35,358 nucleotides of DNA from positions 1 to 35,358 of the forward strand of contig CAISYO010000212.1 in assembly GCA_903889745.1 (NCBI GenBank). The letters are read 5' to 3'. This document shows, piece after piece, positions 17,480-24,943 of this stretch (positions within the stretch are counted from its first letter, which is position 1; the number at the start of each line of letters is the position of its first letter). The stretch comes from an uncultured Bacteroidota bacterium (GTDB lineage Bacteria > Bacteroidota > Bacteroidia > Flavobacteriales > Flavobacteriaceae). Position numbers and translations under genes: made by a program. The notes below the pieces were generated by a model. That model did not search any database, was not told the DNA's origin, and worked only from the letters and a program-made list of their open reading frames with translations.

Positions 17480-18733
17480 CTACTCCTTCGTAATCACTTG
17501 CATCGTCTCTCTTGAAATTTGGCGTAGCAATATCGTTTTATTCGTTTCTACTACTTTTGCAGCGTTTTCGTCAAAATGTCTAATGGTGTAAAGCGATACA
17601 TTTTCGTTGTACGAAACCTTGAATTTTTTAGCCAATACTTTTCGCAACTCCTTAAAATTATTGTATTTATCTTCGATACAAACCGAGAAACTAATTGCCG
17701 TGTTTTGAATTAAATTCACTTTGATTTTATATTTTGAAAACAAGGCAAAAATTTCACTGATGTTGTTTTCCATAATGAAATCAAAATCAATAGACGATAA
17801 CGACAACAACATTTGGTTTTTCTTTAAAATAAAACACGAAGTTTGTGGATCTAAATCGGCGCCTTTTGAAACACTTGTTCCAGCTAAAGTTGGATTGATA
17901 AACGATTTTACATACAATGGAATTTCCTTTTTTTGTAAAGGTTGCAATGTTTTCGGATGAATTACTGAAGCGCCGTAAAACGCTAACTCAATTGCTTCTC
18001 TATAGGAAATTTGATTCAACAAAACTGCATTTTCAAAATATCTTGGATCGGCATTTAAAACGCCAGGAACGTCTTTCCAAATAGTAACACTTTCGGCACC
18101 TAAGCAATAAGCAAAAATAGCTGCGGTATAATCAGAACCTTCACGACCTAAAGTAGTGGTGAAATTATTCTCATCCGAACCTAAAAATCCTTGTGTGATG
18201 TTTAAGGTTTTTTTCTTTACGCCTTTTGAAATTAGTTTTTGAGTGGTTTCCCAATCGACTTGTCCGTCTCTATAATTAGCATCGGTTTTTATAAACTGGC
18301 GCACATCAATCCAATTGTTTTTTAATCCGCAGTAGTTGAAATAATGACTCACAATCGTAGTTGAAACTAATTCGCCAATGCTCACCACTTGGTCATATAC
18401 AAAACTATGATTGGGCGATTTATTACTTCGAATGAAATATTCTAAATCATCAAAATGTGCGTTTACGTCAAAAAACACGTCATGATCTTCGTCATCAAAT
18501 AAATCTAACAAAATTTGATTGTGATATTTTCTTACTTCTTGTAGCGAAGCGTGTAATTCTTTCGATTTTTCAAAATAGTTTGCAATAACAACTTCAAGTG
18601 CGTTGGTGGTTTTTCCCATAGCTGAGATTACCAATAAAACATCTTCATGTCCTACCGTTTTTAAAACATGCAATACATTTTTTACGCCTTCGGCATCTTT
18701 AACGGAGGCACCTCCAAATTTGAATATTTTCAT
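17480..18733 (-). CDS. Aspartate kinase (monofunctional)
   Basis: A 417-residue enzyme that phosphorylates L-aspartate, the first step to lysine, threonine, methionine and diaminopimelate. The N-terminus KFGGASVKDAEGVKNV is the amino-acid-kinase nucleotide motif, with Ala where KFGGTSV is common. FTTTLGREGSDYTAAI and VTIWKDVPGVLNADPR are the aspartate- and ATP-binding signatures. About 300-417 form ACT-type regulatory domains, so feedback control by an end-product amino acid is likely but its identity is not readable. There is no homoserine dehydrogenase fusion. The gene begins about 25 bases after the GNAT gene on the same strand, suggesting co-transcription. Confidence 0.93.
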   Translation of the reverse strand: MKIFKFGGASVKDAEGVKNVLHVLKTVGHEDVLLVISAMGKTTNALEVVIANYFEKSKELHASLQEVRKYHNQILLDLFDDEDHDVFFDVNAHFDDLEYFIRSNKSPNHSFVYDQVVSIGELVSTTIVSHYFNYCGLKNNWIDVRQFIKTDANYRDGQVDWETTQKLISKGVKKKTLNITQGFLGSDENNFTTTLGREGSDYTAAIFAYCLGAESVTIWKDVPGVLNADPRYFENAVLLNQISYREAIELAFYGASVIHPKTLQPLQKKEIPLYVKSFINPTLAGTSVSKGADLDPQTSCFILKKNQMLLSLSSIDFDFIMENNISEIFALFSKYKIKVNLIQNTAISFSVCIEDKYNNFKELRKVLAKKFKVSYNENVSLYTIRHFDENAAKVVETNKTILLRQISRETMQVITKE

Positions 18734-18740
18734 TCTTAAA

Positions 18741-18770
18741 AGTATTAAGATTCTAGTATTAAGTATTAAG
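18741..18770. repeat. Three AGTATTAAG microrepeats
   Basis: AGTATTAAG occurs at 18741, 18755 and 18762, the last two overlapping. They span the GNAT stop codon and the spacer to aspartate kinase. This is probably local slippage of simple sequence. Confidence 0.6.
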
Positions 18771-19235
18771 ACTTATAAAATTTTTAATTCCGTTTTCATC
18801 CATATGAACTACTCGCCAATCGCCTAAAACTTTCGCGCCTGATTTTTCGTAGAAATCAATTGCAGGAGTATTCCAGTCTAGTACGTTCCATTCGATGCGA
18901 CGAACCTTGTCTTTTTTACCCTGTTTGATGATTTCTTTGTATAAGGCAAATCCGGCACCCGTTCCTCTTTGATTTGCTTTAATAATTAAATCTTCCAAAT
19001 GTATGGTTTTTCCTTTCCATGTGGAATAGCGGTAATAAAATAATGCCATTCCTATGATTGTATTTTCTTTTTCGGCTACATAACAATGAAATAGCGGATG
19101 TTCAGAAAAACCGTCACGAACCAAATCTGCAACAGTTACCACTACAGCATCGGGTTCTTTTTCAAAAGTAGCTAATTCTTGTATTAATTCTAATACATAT
19201 GGCATATCTTTTTCAGTTGCTTTTCTGATTATCAT
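18759..19235 (-). CDS. GNAT family N-acetyltransferase (diamine acetyltransferase-like)
   Basis: A 158-residue GNAT-fold protein. IIRKATEKDMPYVLELIQEL opens the fold. LEDLIIKANQRGTGAGFALYKEI carries the acetyl-CoA pyrophosphate-binding motif (Q/R-x-x-G-x-G/A, here QRGTGAG). RIEWNVLDWNTPAIDFYEKSGA is the C-terminal strand-helix. The spacing and FFYYRYSTWKGKTIHLEDL-type segment resemble the spermidine/spermine and thialysine acetyltransferase group, so a small amine is a likely substrate, though this is inference. It heads a minus-strand pair with aspartate kinase and is divergent from the fbp gene. Its last codons are formed by a local microrepeat, so the C-terminus may vary among relatives. 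Confidence 0.88.
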   Translation of the reverse strand: MIIRKATEKDMPYVLELIQELATFEKEPDAVVVTVADLVRDGFSEHPLFHCYVAEKENTIIGMALFYYRYSTWKGKTIHLEDLIIKANQRGTGAGFALYKEIIKQGKKDKVRRIEWNVLDWNTPAIDFYEKSGAKVLGDWRVVHMDENGIKNFISLNT

Positions 19236-19249
19236 ATTTTATTTTTTTA

Positions 19250-19282
19250 CAAAAGTAAAATTTACTTAAACATCTTTTTCAA
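19250..19282 (-). promoter_or_regulatory. Promoter of the GNAT-aspartate kinase pair
   Basis: The minus strand has TTG (19280-19282), 22 bases, then TACTTTTG (19250-19257), fitting TTG-N17-23-TAnnTTTG. The -7 element lies 14 bases before the ATG, implying a very short leader. Confidence 0.55.
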
Positions 19283-19310
19283 TTTAATATGTTCATTTCA
19301 CAAAATTCAC

Positions 19311-19318
19311 GATATTTG
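19311..19318 (+). promoter_or_regulatory. Candidate -7 element of fbp
   Basis: GATATTTG (followed by CA) matches TAnnTTTG except at its first base, 29 bases before the fbp ATG. Confidence 0.35.
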
Positions 19319-19347
19319 CACCAAAATACAACTACAACGTTTTCGTA

Positions 19348-20355
19348 ATGGAAGAAAGAAACAGAACCTTAGGCGAATTTATCATTGAACATCAAAATTC
19401 GTTTCAATACTCAACAGGAGAATTATCGCGCATTATTAATTCCATTCGGTTAGCGGCTAAAGTAGTAAATTATAAAGTAAATAAAGCCGGATTAGTTGAT
19501 ATTGTAGGCGCTGCTGGCGAACAAAATATTCAAGGCGAAGACCAACAAAAACTAGATGTTTACGCGAATGAAGTCTTTATTCAAACCTTAATTAATCGCG
19601 AAATTGTTTGTGGTATTGGTTCAGAAGAAAATGATGATTTTATTACTGTTGCTGGTTCTGATAATTCGCACAATAATAAATATGTGGTTTTGATGGATCC
19701 GCTTGACGGGTCTTCTAATATTGATGTAAATGTTTCGGTAGGAACTATTTTTTCGGTTTTCAGAAGAATTACACCCGTGGGAACTCCTGTTACTATTGAA
19801 GATTTCTTACAACCCGGAATTAATCAAGTGGCTGCAGGCTATGTAATTTATGGCACATCGACCATGTTAGTATATACAACTGGACATGGGGTTAATGGTT
19901 TTACGTTAAATCCAGCCATTGGAACATTTTATTTGTCGCACCCAAATATGAAATATCCTGAGAAAGGAAATATTTATTCTATTAATGAAGGAAATTATGT
20001 GCATTTTCCACAAGGGGTAAAAGATTATATTAAATATTGTCAGTTAGAAGAAGGCGACAGACCGTATACTTCAAGATATATAGGAAGTTTGGTTTCCGAT
20101 TTTCATAGAAACATGATTAAAGGAGGTATTTATTTATATCCGACCACTTCAAAAACACCTAATGGGAAGTTACGTTTGTTGTATGAATGTAATCCTATGG
20201 CATTTATTGCCGAACAAGCAGGCGGTAAAGCGTCTAACGGTTTTGGAAGAATTATGGAAATTCAGCCAACAGAGTTGCATCAACGTGTTCCATTTTATTC
20301 TGGAAACAAAGAAATGGTAGAAAAAGCAGAAGAGTTTATAGCGAAGGCGAAGTAA
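19348..20355 (+). CDS. fbp: Class I fructose-1,6-bisphosphatase
   Basis: A 335-residue gluconeogenic enzyme that hydrolyses fructose-1,6-bisphosphate to fructose-6-phosphate, normal length for class I. Metal-binding motifs are visible: [10 protein letters not shown] (the Glu-Glu pair) and [20 protein letters not shown] (the diagnostic DPLDGSSN). [19 protein letters not shown] and [20 protein letters not shown] form the substrate-phosphate and C-terminal signatures. Cytoplasmic, no signal peptide. It is transcribed alone, divergent from the GNAT-aspartate kinase pair, and ends at a strong terminator shared with the convergent TerB-like gene. Confidence 0.96.
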   Translation: MEERNRTLGEFIIEHQNSFQYSTGELSRIINSIRLAAKVVNYKVNKAGLVDIVGAAGEQNIQGEDQQKLDVYANEVFIQTLINREIVCGIGSEENDDFITVAGSDNSHNNKYVVLMDPLDGSSNIDVNVSVGTIFSVFRRITPVGTPVTIEDFLQPGINQVAAGYVIYGTSTMLVYTTGHGVNGFTLNPAIGTFYLSHPNMKYPEKGNIYSINEGNYVHFPQGVKDYIKYCQLEEGDRPYTSRYIGSLVSDFHRNMIKGGIYLYPTTSKTPNGKLRLLYECNPMAFIAEQAGGKASNGFGRIMEIQPTELHQRVPFYSGNKEMVEKAEEFIAKAK

Positions 20356-20368
20356 TTTTTTTAATGCA

Positions 20369-20416
20369 TAAAACAAAAAAGCACAAACTCATTAGAATTT
20401 GTGCTTTTTTGTTTTA
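20369..20416. terminator. Bidirectional terminator between fbp and the TerB-like gene
   Basis: A perfect 19-base inverted repeat (core AAACAAAAAAGCACAAA / TTTGTGCTTTTTTGTTT) has a 10-base loop, with A/T tracts suited to both strands. Confidence 0.92.
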
Positions 20417-20428
20417 AAACAGTTTAAA

Positions 20429-20863
20429 TTATCTGTTCATGTGTTGCATTTCGTATGTGAAGGTGTCTAAATCCACATTCATATCCACTAATTTTAATGC
20501 TTTGTCAACAATATAATTTACGTTTCCTGCTGTAAAACCAAGAGCTAAAGCAAAACGAGTCAATAAATGATGCTCTTTTTCTGCCATAACATGCTCGTCA
20601 GTATAGACCATTCGTGTTAAATCATATAATCGTTCTAAACGATGTGTATGCATTAAAGGTGGGTTAACAGGATATTTCAACGGATTTTCTAAAATTTCTT
20701 CATATTCTGCTTGAGAAATTTCAAGCTTAATGGCTAATTTATCTAAAAATTGTTTTTCCTCTGGAGATATTCCTCCATCCGATAAAGCAACTCTAACAAT
20801 GGCTGAAAAATGTCCTTTGTTTCTGTTTCTAAAACCGCTATCGAATAAATCTGAAATTGACAT
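20429..20863 (-). CDS. TerB family (tellurite-resistance/DjlA-N-like) protein
   Basis: A 144-residue all-helical cytoplasmic protein. HFSAIVRVALSDGGISPEEKQFLDKLA is the classic first helix pair of the TerB fold, with an acidic S/ADGxxxxEE metal-binding-like motif. TRMVYTDEHVMAEKEHHLLTRFALALGF repeats the pattern (TDExxxAEKE) in the second half. TerB proteins bind divalent metal and are often linked to stress responses, but single stand-alone TerB proteins in Bacteroidota have no settled function. No other ter gene is nearby, so tellurite resistance should not be assumed. It is monocistronic, convergent with fbp and divergent from the HupE-like gene. Confidence 0.85.
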   Translation of the reverse strand: MSISDLFDSGFRNRNKGHFSAIVRVALSDGGISPEEKQFLDKLAIKLEISQAEYEEILENPLKYPVNPPLMHTHRLERLYDLTRMVYTDEHVMAEKEHHLLTRFALALGFTAGNVNYIVDKALKLVDMNVDLDTFTYEMQHMNR

Positions 20864-20885
20864 GATGATTGTTTTTTATATAGTG

Positions 20886-20919
20886 CAAAATTACACAAAA
20901 AATCTTTTTTTTGAAACAA
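20886..20919 (-). promoter_or_regulatory. Promoter of the TerB-like gene
   Basis: The minus strand has TTG (20917-20919), 23 bases, then TAATTTTG (20886-20893), matching the Bacteroidota consensus. It lies 22 bases upstream of the ATG. Confidence 0.55.
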
Positions 20920-20967
20920 TTTTATAAGCTTTTCAACAACATTTTATCAACTTAAAAAAATAAATTG

Positions 20968-20975
20968 TAAGTTTG
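20968..20975 (+). promoter_or_regulatory. Candidate -7 element of the HupE/dCMP deaminase/S41 operon
   Basis: TAAGTTTG matches TAnnTTTG and lies 23 bases before the ATG at 20999. No clear -33 TTG. It probably serves all four downstream genes, which are separated by one base or less. Confidence 0.5.
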
Positions 20976-20998
20976 AATGTTTCAATAAAAGTATATTT

Positions 20999-21592
20999 AT
21001 GTCTGAGTTTTTATTGTATTTTAATATTGGTCTAAAACATGTATTAGATAGCGCTGCTTATGATCATGTTTTATTTTTAATGGCATTGGTTGTGCCTTTT
21101 ACATTCAAAGATTGGAAAAAAGTACTAATTTTAGTTTCACTTTTCACCATAGGTCACACTGTTGCTTTAATGCTTTCTGTTTTTGAAGTGGTACAAATTA
21201 AAGCTACTATAGTTGAATTTTTAATTCCTATAACGATCCTTATTACAGCGGGGTATCATTTATTTACCGCAGGAAAATCAGCAAAAAAAGAACGCATTTC
21301 TTTTGTTGAAATCGTTACTTTATCCTTTGGAATTATTCACGGACTTGGATTTTCTAATTACTTTAAAACCATATTGCCCGGAAATGCTACCGATAAATTG
21401 TTGCCGTTGTTAGAATTTGCGTTAGGAATTGAAGGCGCTCAACTTATTGTAGTTTTTGTGGTATTGCTATTGGCTTACATAGCACAATCTTTTTTTAGAT
21501 TTTCAAAAAGAGATTGGGCTTTAGTATTGTCGGCATTCATAATTGGTGTAGTTTTGCCAATGTTAATCGAAAGTGAAATTTGGAACAACTAA
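20999..21592 (+). CDS. HupE/UreJ-like integral membrane protein
   Basis: A 197-residue protein with about six hydrophobic helices. The His-containing motifs of the HupE/UreJ_2 family are visible: GLKHVLDSAAYDHVLFLMAL in the first helix, FTIGHTVALML in the second and GIIHGLGFSNYF later. Family members include putative nickel or cobalt permeases of hydrogenase and urease clusters. Here there is no hydrogenase or urease gene, so metal transport is only a suggestion from conserved His residues. The stop overlaps the start of the dCMP deaminase gene (TAATG), so expression is likely coupled. The neighbours do not point to a metal-dependent partner other than the zinc deaminase itself. Confidence 0.85.
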   Translation: MSEFLLYFNIGLKHVLDSAAYDHVLFLMALVVPFTFKDWKKVLILVSLFTIGHTVALMLSVFEVVQIKATIVEFLIPITILITAGYHLFTAGKSAKKERISFVEIVTLSFGIIHGLGFSNYFKTILPGNATDKLLPLLEFALGIEGAQLIVVFVVLLLAYIAQSFFRFSKRDWALVLSAFIIGVVLPMLIESEIWNN

Positions 21593-22020
21593 TGAAGAAA
21601 GAGAAAAAAGAGAAATACGATAAAGCTTATTTGCGAATTGCCAAAGAATGGGGTAATTTGTCCTATTGTCAGCGTAAAAAGGTAGGTGCAATAATCGTAA
21701 AAAATAAAATGATCATTTCCGATGGTTACAATGGAACGCCATCTGGATTTGAAAATTGTTGCGAAGACGATAACAATGTTACTAAATGGTATGTACTTCA
21801 CGCCGAAGCGAATGCTATTTTAAAAGTAGCGCGTTCTACACAGTCGTGTGAAGATGCTACCTTATATATTACACTTTCTCCTTGTAAAGATTGTAGTAAA
21901 TTAATTCATCAATCGGGGATAAAAAGAGTCGTGTATCATAATGAATACAAAGATACTTCTGGAGTTGATTTTTTAAGAAAAGCCGGCGTTGAGGTAGAAC
22001 TGATTGAGGACTTGAGTTAA
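21592..22020 (+). CDS. dCMP deaminase (deoxycytidylate deaminase family)
   Basis: A 142-residue zinc enzyme of the cytidine/deoxycytidylate deaminase fold. HAEANAILK supplies zinc ligand His70 and proton-shuttle Glu72; SPCKDCSKLI supplies Cys98 and Cys101. GYNGTPSGFENC is the substrate-loop motif typical of dCMP deaminases, which make dUMP for thymidylate synthesis. The ORF track begins at a TTG (21580) inside the upstream gene. I chose the ATG at 21592 because it forms a TAATG overlap with the HupE-like stop and gives the normal family length. It links this operon functionally to the nrdBA and dGTPase genes about 5-9 kb downstream. Confidence 0.92.
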   Translation: MKKEKKEKYDKAYLRIAKEWGNLSYCQRKKVGAIIVKNKMIISDGYNGTPSGFENCCEDDNNVTKWYVLHAEANAILKVARSTQSCEDATLYITLSPCKDCSKLIHQSGIKRVVYHNEYKDTSGVDFLRKAGVEVELIEDLS

Positions 22021-22021
22021 A

Positions 22022-23602
22022 ATGAAAATCAATAAGGTTTATATCCCATTATTCATTTCCATAATTCTTGCCCTTGGATTTGTATTAGGAAGCACTTTCA
22101 ATGTTTCTTCTGATAAAGGCTTTTTTGTTCGAAATACAAATACCACAAAACTTCACAAGTTAATTGATTTCATCGAAAGAGAATATGTAGATAGCCTGAA
22201 TACCGATTCAATTGTTGATTTAACCGTTAGCGAAATCTTAGCCAAACTTGATCCGCATTCTGTGTATATTCCTAAAAGCGATTTAGAGGCTGTATCCCAA
22301 AGCATGCGAGGCGATTTTGTAGGAATTGGGGTAAATTTCTATATGTTTAACGACACTTTAGCCATCATAAAACCTATTGCAAATGGACCTTCTGAAAAAG
22401 CAGGTTTGAAGGCTGGCGACCGAATTATTTTTGCGGATAAATCACAATTATTCAATAAAAAGTTAGAGACAAACACTTTATTTTCCATCTTAAAGGGCAA
22501 ACAGAATTCTAAAGTGAAATTGACGGTTTATCGAAAATCTGAAAAAAGGAAATTTACCGTTACCCTTACTCGTGATGTAATTCCCATAAAAAGCGTCGAT
22601 GTAGCTATTATGGTATCTAAAACAGCAGGATATATCAAAATAAATCGTTTTGCAGAAACTACCTACGATGAATTTTTAAAAGGGTTAACCCAATTAAAAA
22701 AACTAGGTGCAAACGAAATTATAATTGATTTGAGAGATAACGGGGGAGGTTATCTAGAATCGGCAGTGGCTATAGCAGACGAGTTTTTGAAAAAAGACGA
22801 ACTCATCGTTAAGACCAAAAATAAAAAAGGAAAAGAAAACTTCACTCGAGCTACCGAAAAAGGCATTTTCGAATCAGGAAAAGTAACACTTCTAATTAAT
22901 GAAGATACAGCTTCGGCAAGTGAAATTTTAGCCGGCGCTATTCAAGATAATGATCGCGGAACTATTGTGGGAAGACGCTCTTTTGGTAAAGGTTTAGTCC
23001 AACGAGAAATGCCGCTTGGCGATGGCTCGGCAGTACGATTGACCGTAGCGCGCTATTACACACCTTCAGGGCGTTCCATTCAAAAACCTTATGAAGATAA
23101 AGGCGAAAACTATTTCAACGAATTTCAAAAGCGTTTTGAAACTGGGGAATTATATGAAAAAGATAAAATAAAAATTTCAGACAGCTTAAAATTTAAAACC
23201 AAAAAAGGTAGAATTGTGTATGGTGGAGGCGGCATCATTCCAGATGTTTTTGTTCCTTTAGAAGGGAAACACGGCGAAGAAATGACTATGCTACTTTTGC
23301 AATCGGGATTGATGAATTATTTTGTTTTTGAACAATTGGACCAAAATCGAAAAGTATTCACAAATATGTCGATTTCAGAAATTAAAAAAGAGTTAGCGCA
23401 AAATCCCATCTATTTCAATGCTTTTAAAAATCGAATTAAAGAAAGCGGAATATTTCTAAATTTGGAACAACAAAAAGAAAAAGTGATCCATTATATGCAT
23501 GCCGAATTCGTACAACAATTATTTACAGATCAAGCGTATTTTCAATTGTTGTTGAAAGAAGATAAAATGGTGAATAAGGTGTTGAGTAAGAAAAAGGTTT
23601 AA
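22022..23602 (+). CDS. S41 family C-terminal processing protease
   Basis: A 526-residue periplasmic or membrane-tethered serine protease. An N-terminal hydrophobic segment (VYIPLFISIILALGFVLGS) acts as signal or anchor. A PDZ domain lies around 90-170 (GDFVGIGVNFYMFND, then GPSEKAGLKAGDRII). The S41 catalytic domain includes INRFAETTYDEF and LRDNGGGYLESAVAIADEF, the nucleophile Ser in EDTASASEILAGA (about residue 300) and the general-base Lys in RRSFGKGLVQ. The C-terminal 150 residues are an extension found in Bacteroidota CtpA-like proteases. Substrates are unknown; relatives trim or degrade envelope proteins. It starts one base after the deaminase stop and ends one base before the next ORF, so it is co-transcribed. 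Confidence 0.92.
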   Translation: MKINKVYIPLFISIILALGFVLGSTFNVSSDKGFFVRNTNTTKLHKLIDFIEREYVDSLNTDSIVDLTVSEILAKLDPHSVYIPKSDLEAVSQSMRGDFVGIGVNFYMFNDTLAIIKPIANGPSEKAGLKAGDRIIFADKSQLFNKKLETNTLFSILKGKQNSKVKLTVYRKSEKRKFTVTLTRDVIPIKSVDVAIMVSKTAGYIKINRFAETTYDEFLKGLTQLKKLGANEIIIDLRDNGGGYLESAVAIADEFLKKDELIVKTKNKKGKENFTRATEKGIFESGKVTLLINEDTASASEILAGAIQDNDRGTIVGRRSFGKGLVQREMPLGDGSAVRLTVARYYTPSGRSIQKPYEDKGENYFNEFQKRFETGELYEKDKIKISDSLKFKTKKGRIVYGGGGIIPDVFVPLEGKHGEEMTMLLLQSGLMNYFVFEQLDQNRKVFTNMSISEIKKELAQNPIYFNAFKNRIKESGIFLNLEQQKEKVIHYMHAEFVQQLFTDQAYFQLLLKEDKMVNKVLSKKKV

Positions 23603-23603
23603 A

Positions 23604-24119
23604 ATGAGTAGAAGAGATAAATTATTTGATTTACCAATTTACAATAAAGCTGAATTAATTTTAGATTTGGTAAATAGTCTTTTAAATACGATTAGTGAAG
23701 AAGATGAGTATTTGAATGCCACTAAATATATGATGCGAGATGATGCCGCAATAATTTGTGCAAAAATTGCTGGTGCTGAAGGTGGTGATATGTATAGCAT
23801 CCGAATGCAGAATGCAGCTATTATTAGAGATCACGCGATGCATTTATACCTACAAGTTGGAGGTTTACGATTTCACGATTCCTTTAAAGATATCGATTAT
23901 GTTACTTTGATTCGAAAAGAAATTGACGAGTTCAGAGAATTGTTTATCAATTGGGTCGCTAATTTTGATAAAAGTAATTATTATTGGGATGAATGGGAAT
24001 TGTTTAATCCGCCAGGAGCTAAACCACCAGATCCAAATGCATATCAAGACCCAATTAATTGGGATGATTTTACAGAGGGAATGAATTTCGATGATGATGA
24101 GGAAGATACAGAAGAATAA
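23604..24119 (+). CDS. Conserved-looking acidic protein, unknown function
   Basis: A 171-residue soluble protein with no signal peptide. Residues about 1-130 are predicted mostly helical and contain ATKYMMRDDAAIICAKIAGAEG, NAAIIRDHAMHLYLQVGGL and YVTLIRKEIDEFRELFINW. That layout suggests a four-helix bundle, faintly like 23S-insertion-encoded or Avd-type bundles, but I cannot assign a family. The tail is Trp/Pro/Asp-rich (WDEWELFNPPGAKPPD, then DDDEEDTEE) and strongly acidic, likely disordered. It starts one base after the S41 protease stop, so it is the last gene of that operon. It ends only four bases from the convergent flavoprotein gene, with no terminator between. Confidence 0.75.
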   Translation: MSRRDKLFDLPIYNKAELILDLVNSLLNTISEEDEYLNATKYMMRDDAAIICAKIAGAEGGDMYSIRMQNAAIIRDHAMHLYLQVGGLRFHDSFKDIDYVTLIRKEIDEFRELFINWVANFDKSNYYWDEWELFNPPGAKPPDPNAYQDPINWDDFTEGMNFDDDEEDTEE

Positions 24120-24123
24120 AAAT

Positions 24124-24732
24124 TTACTTCCCTAAAGCATCATGCACCATCGTATGATTTCCGTCATTCCACAACGTTAAAATATCGGTTGCAACGGCAG
24201 CGCCACTTCCGGCAGCAATACTCAATTGGCTTCGGTGACCTGCTAAAACGCCAGCAACATAGATTCCTTCGCACACTAAATGGTCGGTGTTTTTTAATTG
24301 GATTCTATTTTTTATCGCAGAAATTTTCTGATGCGGTTCAATAAAATGCTCCAAGCCTTCAATTGTAAATGGATTACTGGCTCCAATAGCAATAACTACT
24401 ATTTTAGCTTGTAGCGAAGATTTATTTGTAGTTACAGTAAAATTTCCAGCACTACCTGAAATTTCCAGCACTTTTTCGCCATGAATTTGTTGAATATGCG
24501 GATAAGTATTGGTTAAATTTGCTAAACTTTCTTCTAATAATTCTCTTCCTAATTTTCCAGCCGAAATACCGTAAGCATTATTAAAAATGGCATTTTGTAA
24601 AGAAGATGCTTTTTGATGGGCAATAAGTGCCAATTTCTTGTCTGTTGCAAAAGGCTTGTTTTGTGCCGAACCGAGAACCAGTGCGCACGAAACTCCAGAA
24701 ACTCCTGCGCCAATAATTACAACATCTAACAT
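24124..24732 (-). CDS. Minimal FAD-dependent oxidoreductase (thioredoxin-reductase-like, FAD domain only)
   Basis: A 202-residue protein. VVIIGAGVSGVSCALVLG is the dinucleotide-binding GxGxxG motif (Gly8, Gly10, Gly13). IVVIAIGASNPFTIEGL is the internal ATG-type motif, and GIYVAGVLAGHRSQLSIAAGSGAAVATDIL aligns with the C-terminal FAD motif of thioredoxin reductases. Compared with a normal reductase of about 310 residues, the NAD(P)H domain and redox CxxC are absent, and the usual Asp after the AG of the second FAD motif is Val. It may be a flavin-binding protein without classic reductase chemistry. It is the third gene of a MarC operon, two bases after the preceding stop. The reading frame is intact, so it is not an obvious pseudogene. 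Confidence 0.75.
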   Translation of the reverse strand: MLDVVIIGAGVSGVSCALVLGSAQNKPFATDKKLALIAHQKASSLQNAIFNNAYGISAGKLGRELLEESLANLTNTYPHIQQIHGEKVLEISGSAGNFTVTTNKSSLQAKIVVIAIGASNPFTIEGLEHFIEPHQKISAIKNRIQLKNTDHLVCEGIYVAGVLAGHRSQLSIAAGSGAAVATDILTLWNDGNHTMVHDALGK

Positions 24733-24734
24733 TG

Positions 24735-24932
24735 TTATTCTTTGTTTTTTTCAACAATTATTTTTGAAAAACGTAAAATCAACAATAATAAAATAGCACA
24801 TATGCCAGCAACAATTCCAATAATTGCAATGGTACTATTTCCTTCAAAAGGATGGCTATAATCAATTTGAAATAAGTTGAAACCAATTAATCCTAAAGCA
24901 ATAGCAACGGCTATGTAAGTAAAAATTTTCAT
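24735..24932 (-). CDS. Small two-helix membrane protein, unknown
   Basis: A 65-residue protein with two hydrophobic segments (about 2-22, FTYIAVAIALGLIGFNLF, and about 36-56, TIAIIGIVAGICAILLLLIL) and a charged C-terminal tail (EKNKE). The loop between them (DYSHPFEGNS) is probably outside the cytoplasm. It lies 11 bases after MarC and 2 bases before the flavoprotein gene on the same strand, which supports it being real and co-expressed. I recognise no named family; similar small proteins are common in Flavobacteriaceae. Confidence 0.7.
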   Translation of the reverse strand: MKIFTYIAVAIALGLIGFNLFQIDYSHPFEGNSTIAIIGIVAGICAILLLLILRFSKIIVEKNKE

Positions 24933-24943
24933 GTGTATAGTTT

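Noticed and set aside
20429-20863. Tellurite resistance locus
   Set aside because: Only a lone TerB-fold gene is present, with no terA, terC, terD or related genes nearby, so the phenotype name is not justified.
20999-21592. Hydrogenase or urease accessory cluster
   Set aside because: The HupE/UreJ-like protein has no hydrogenase or urease genes around it.
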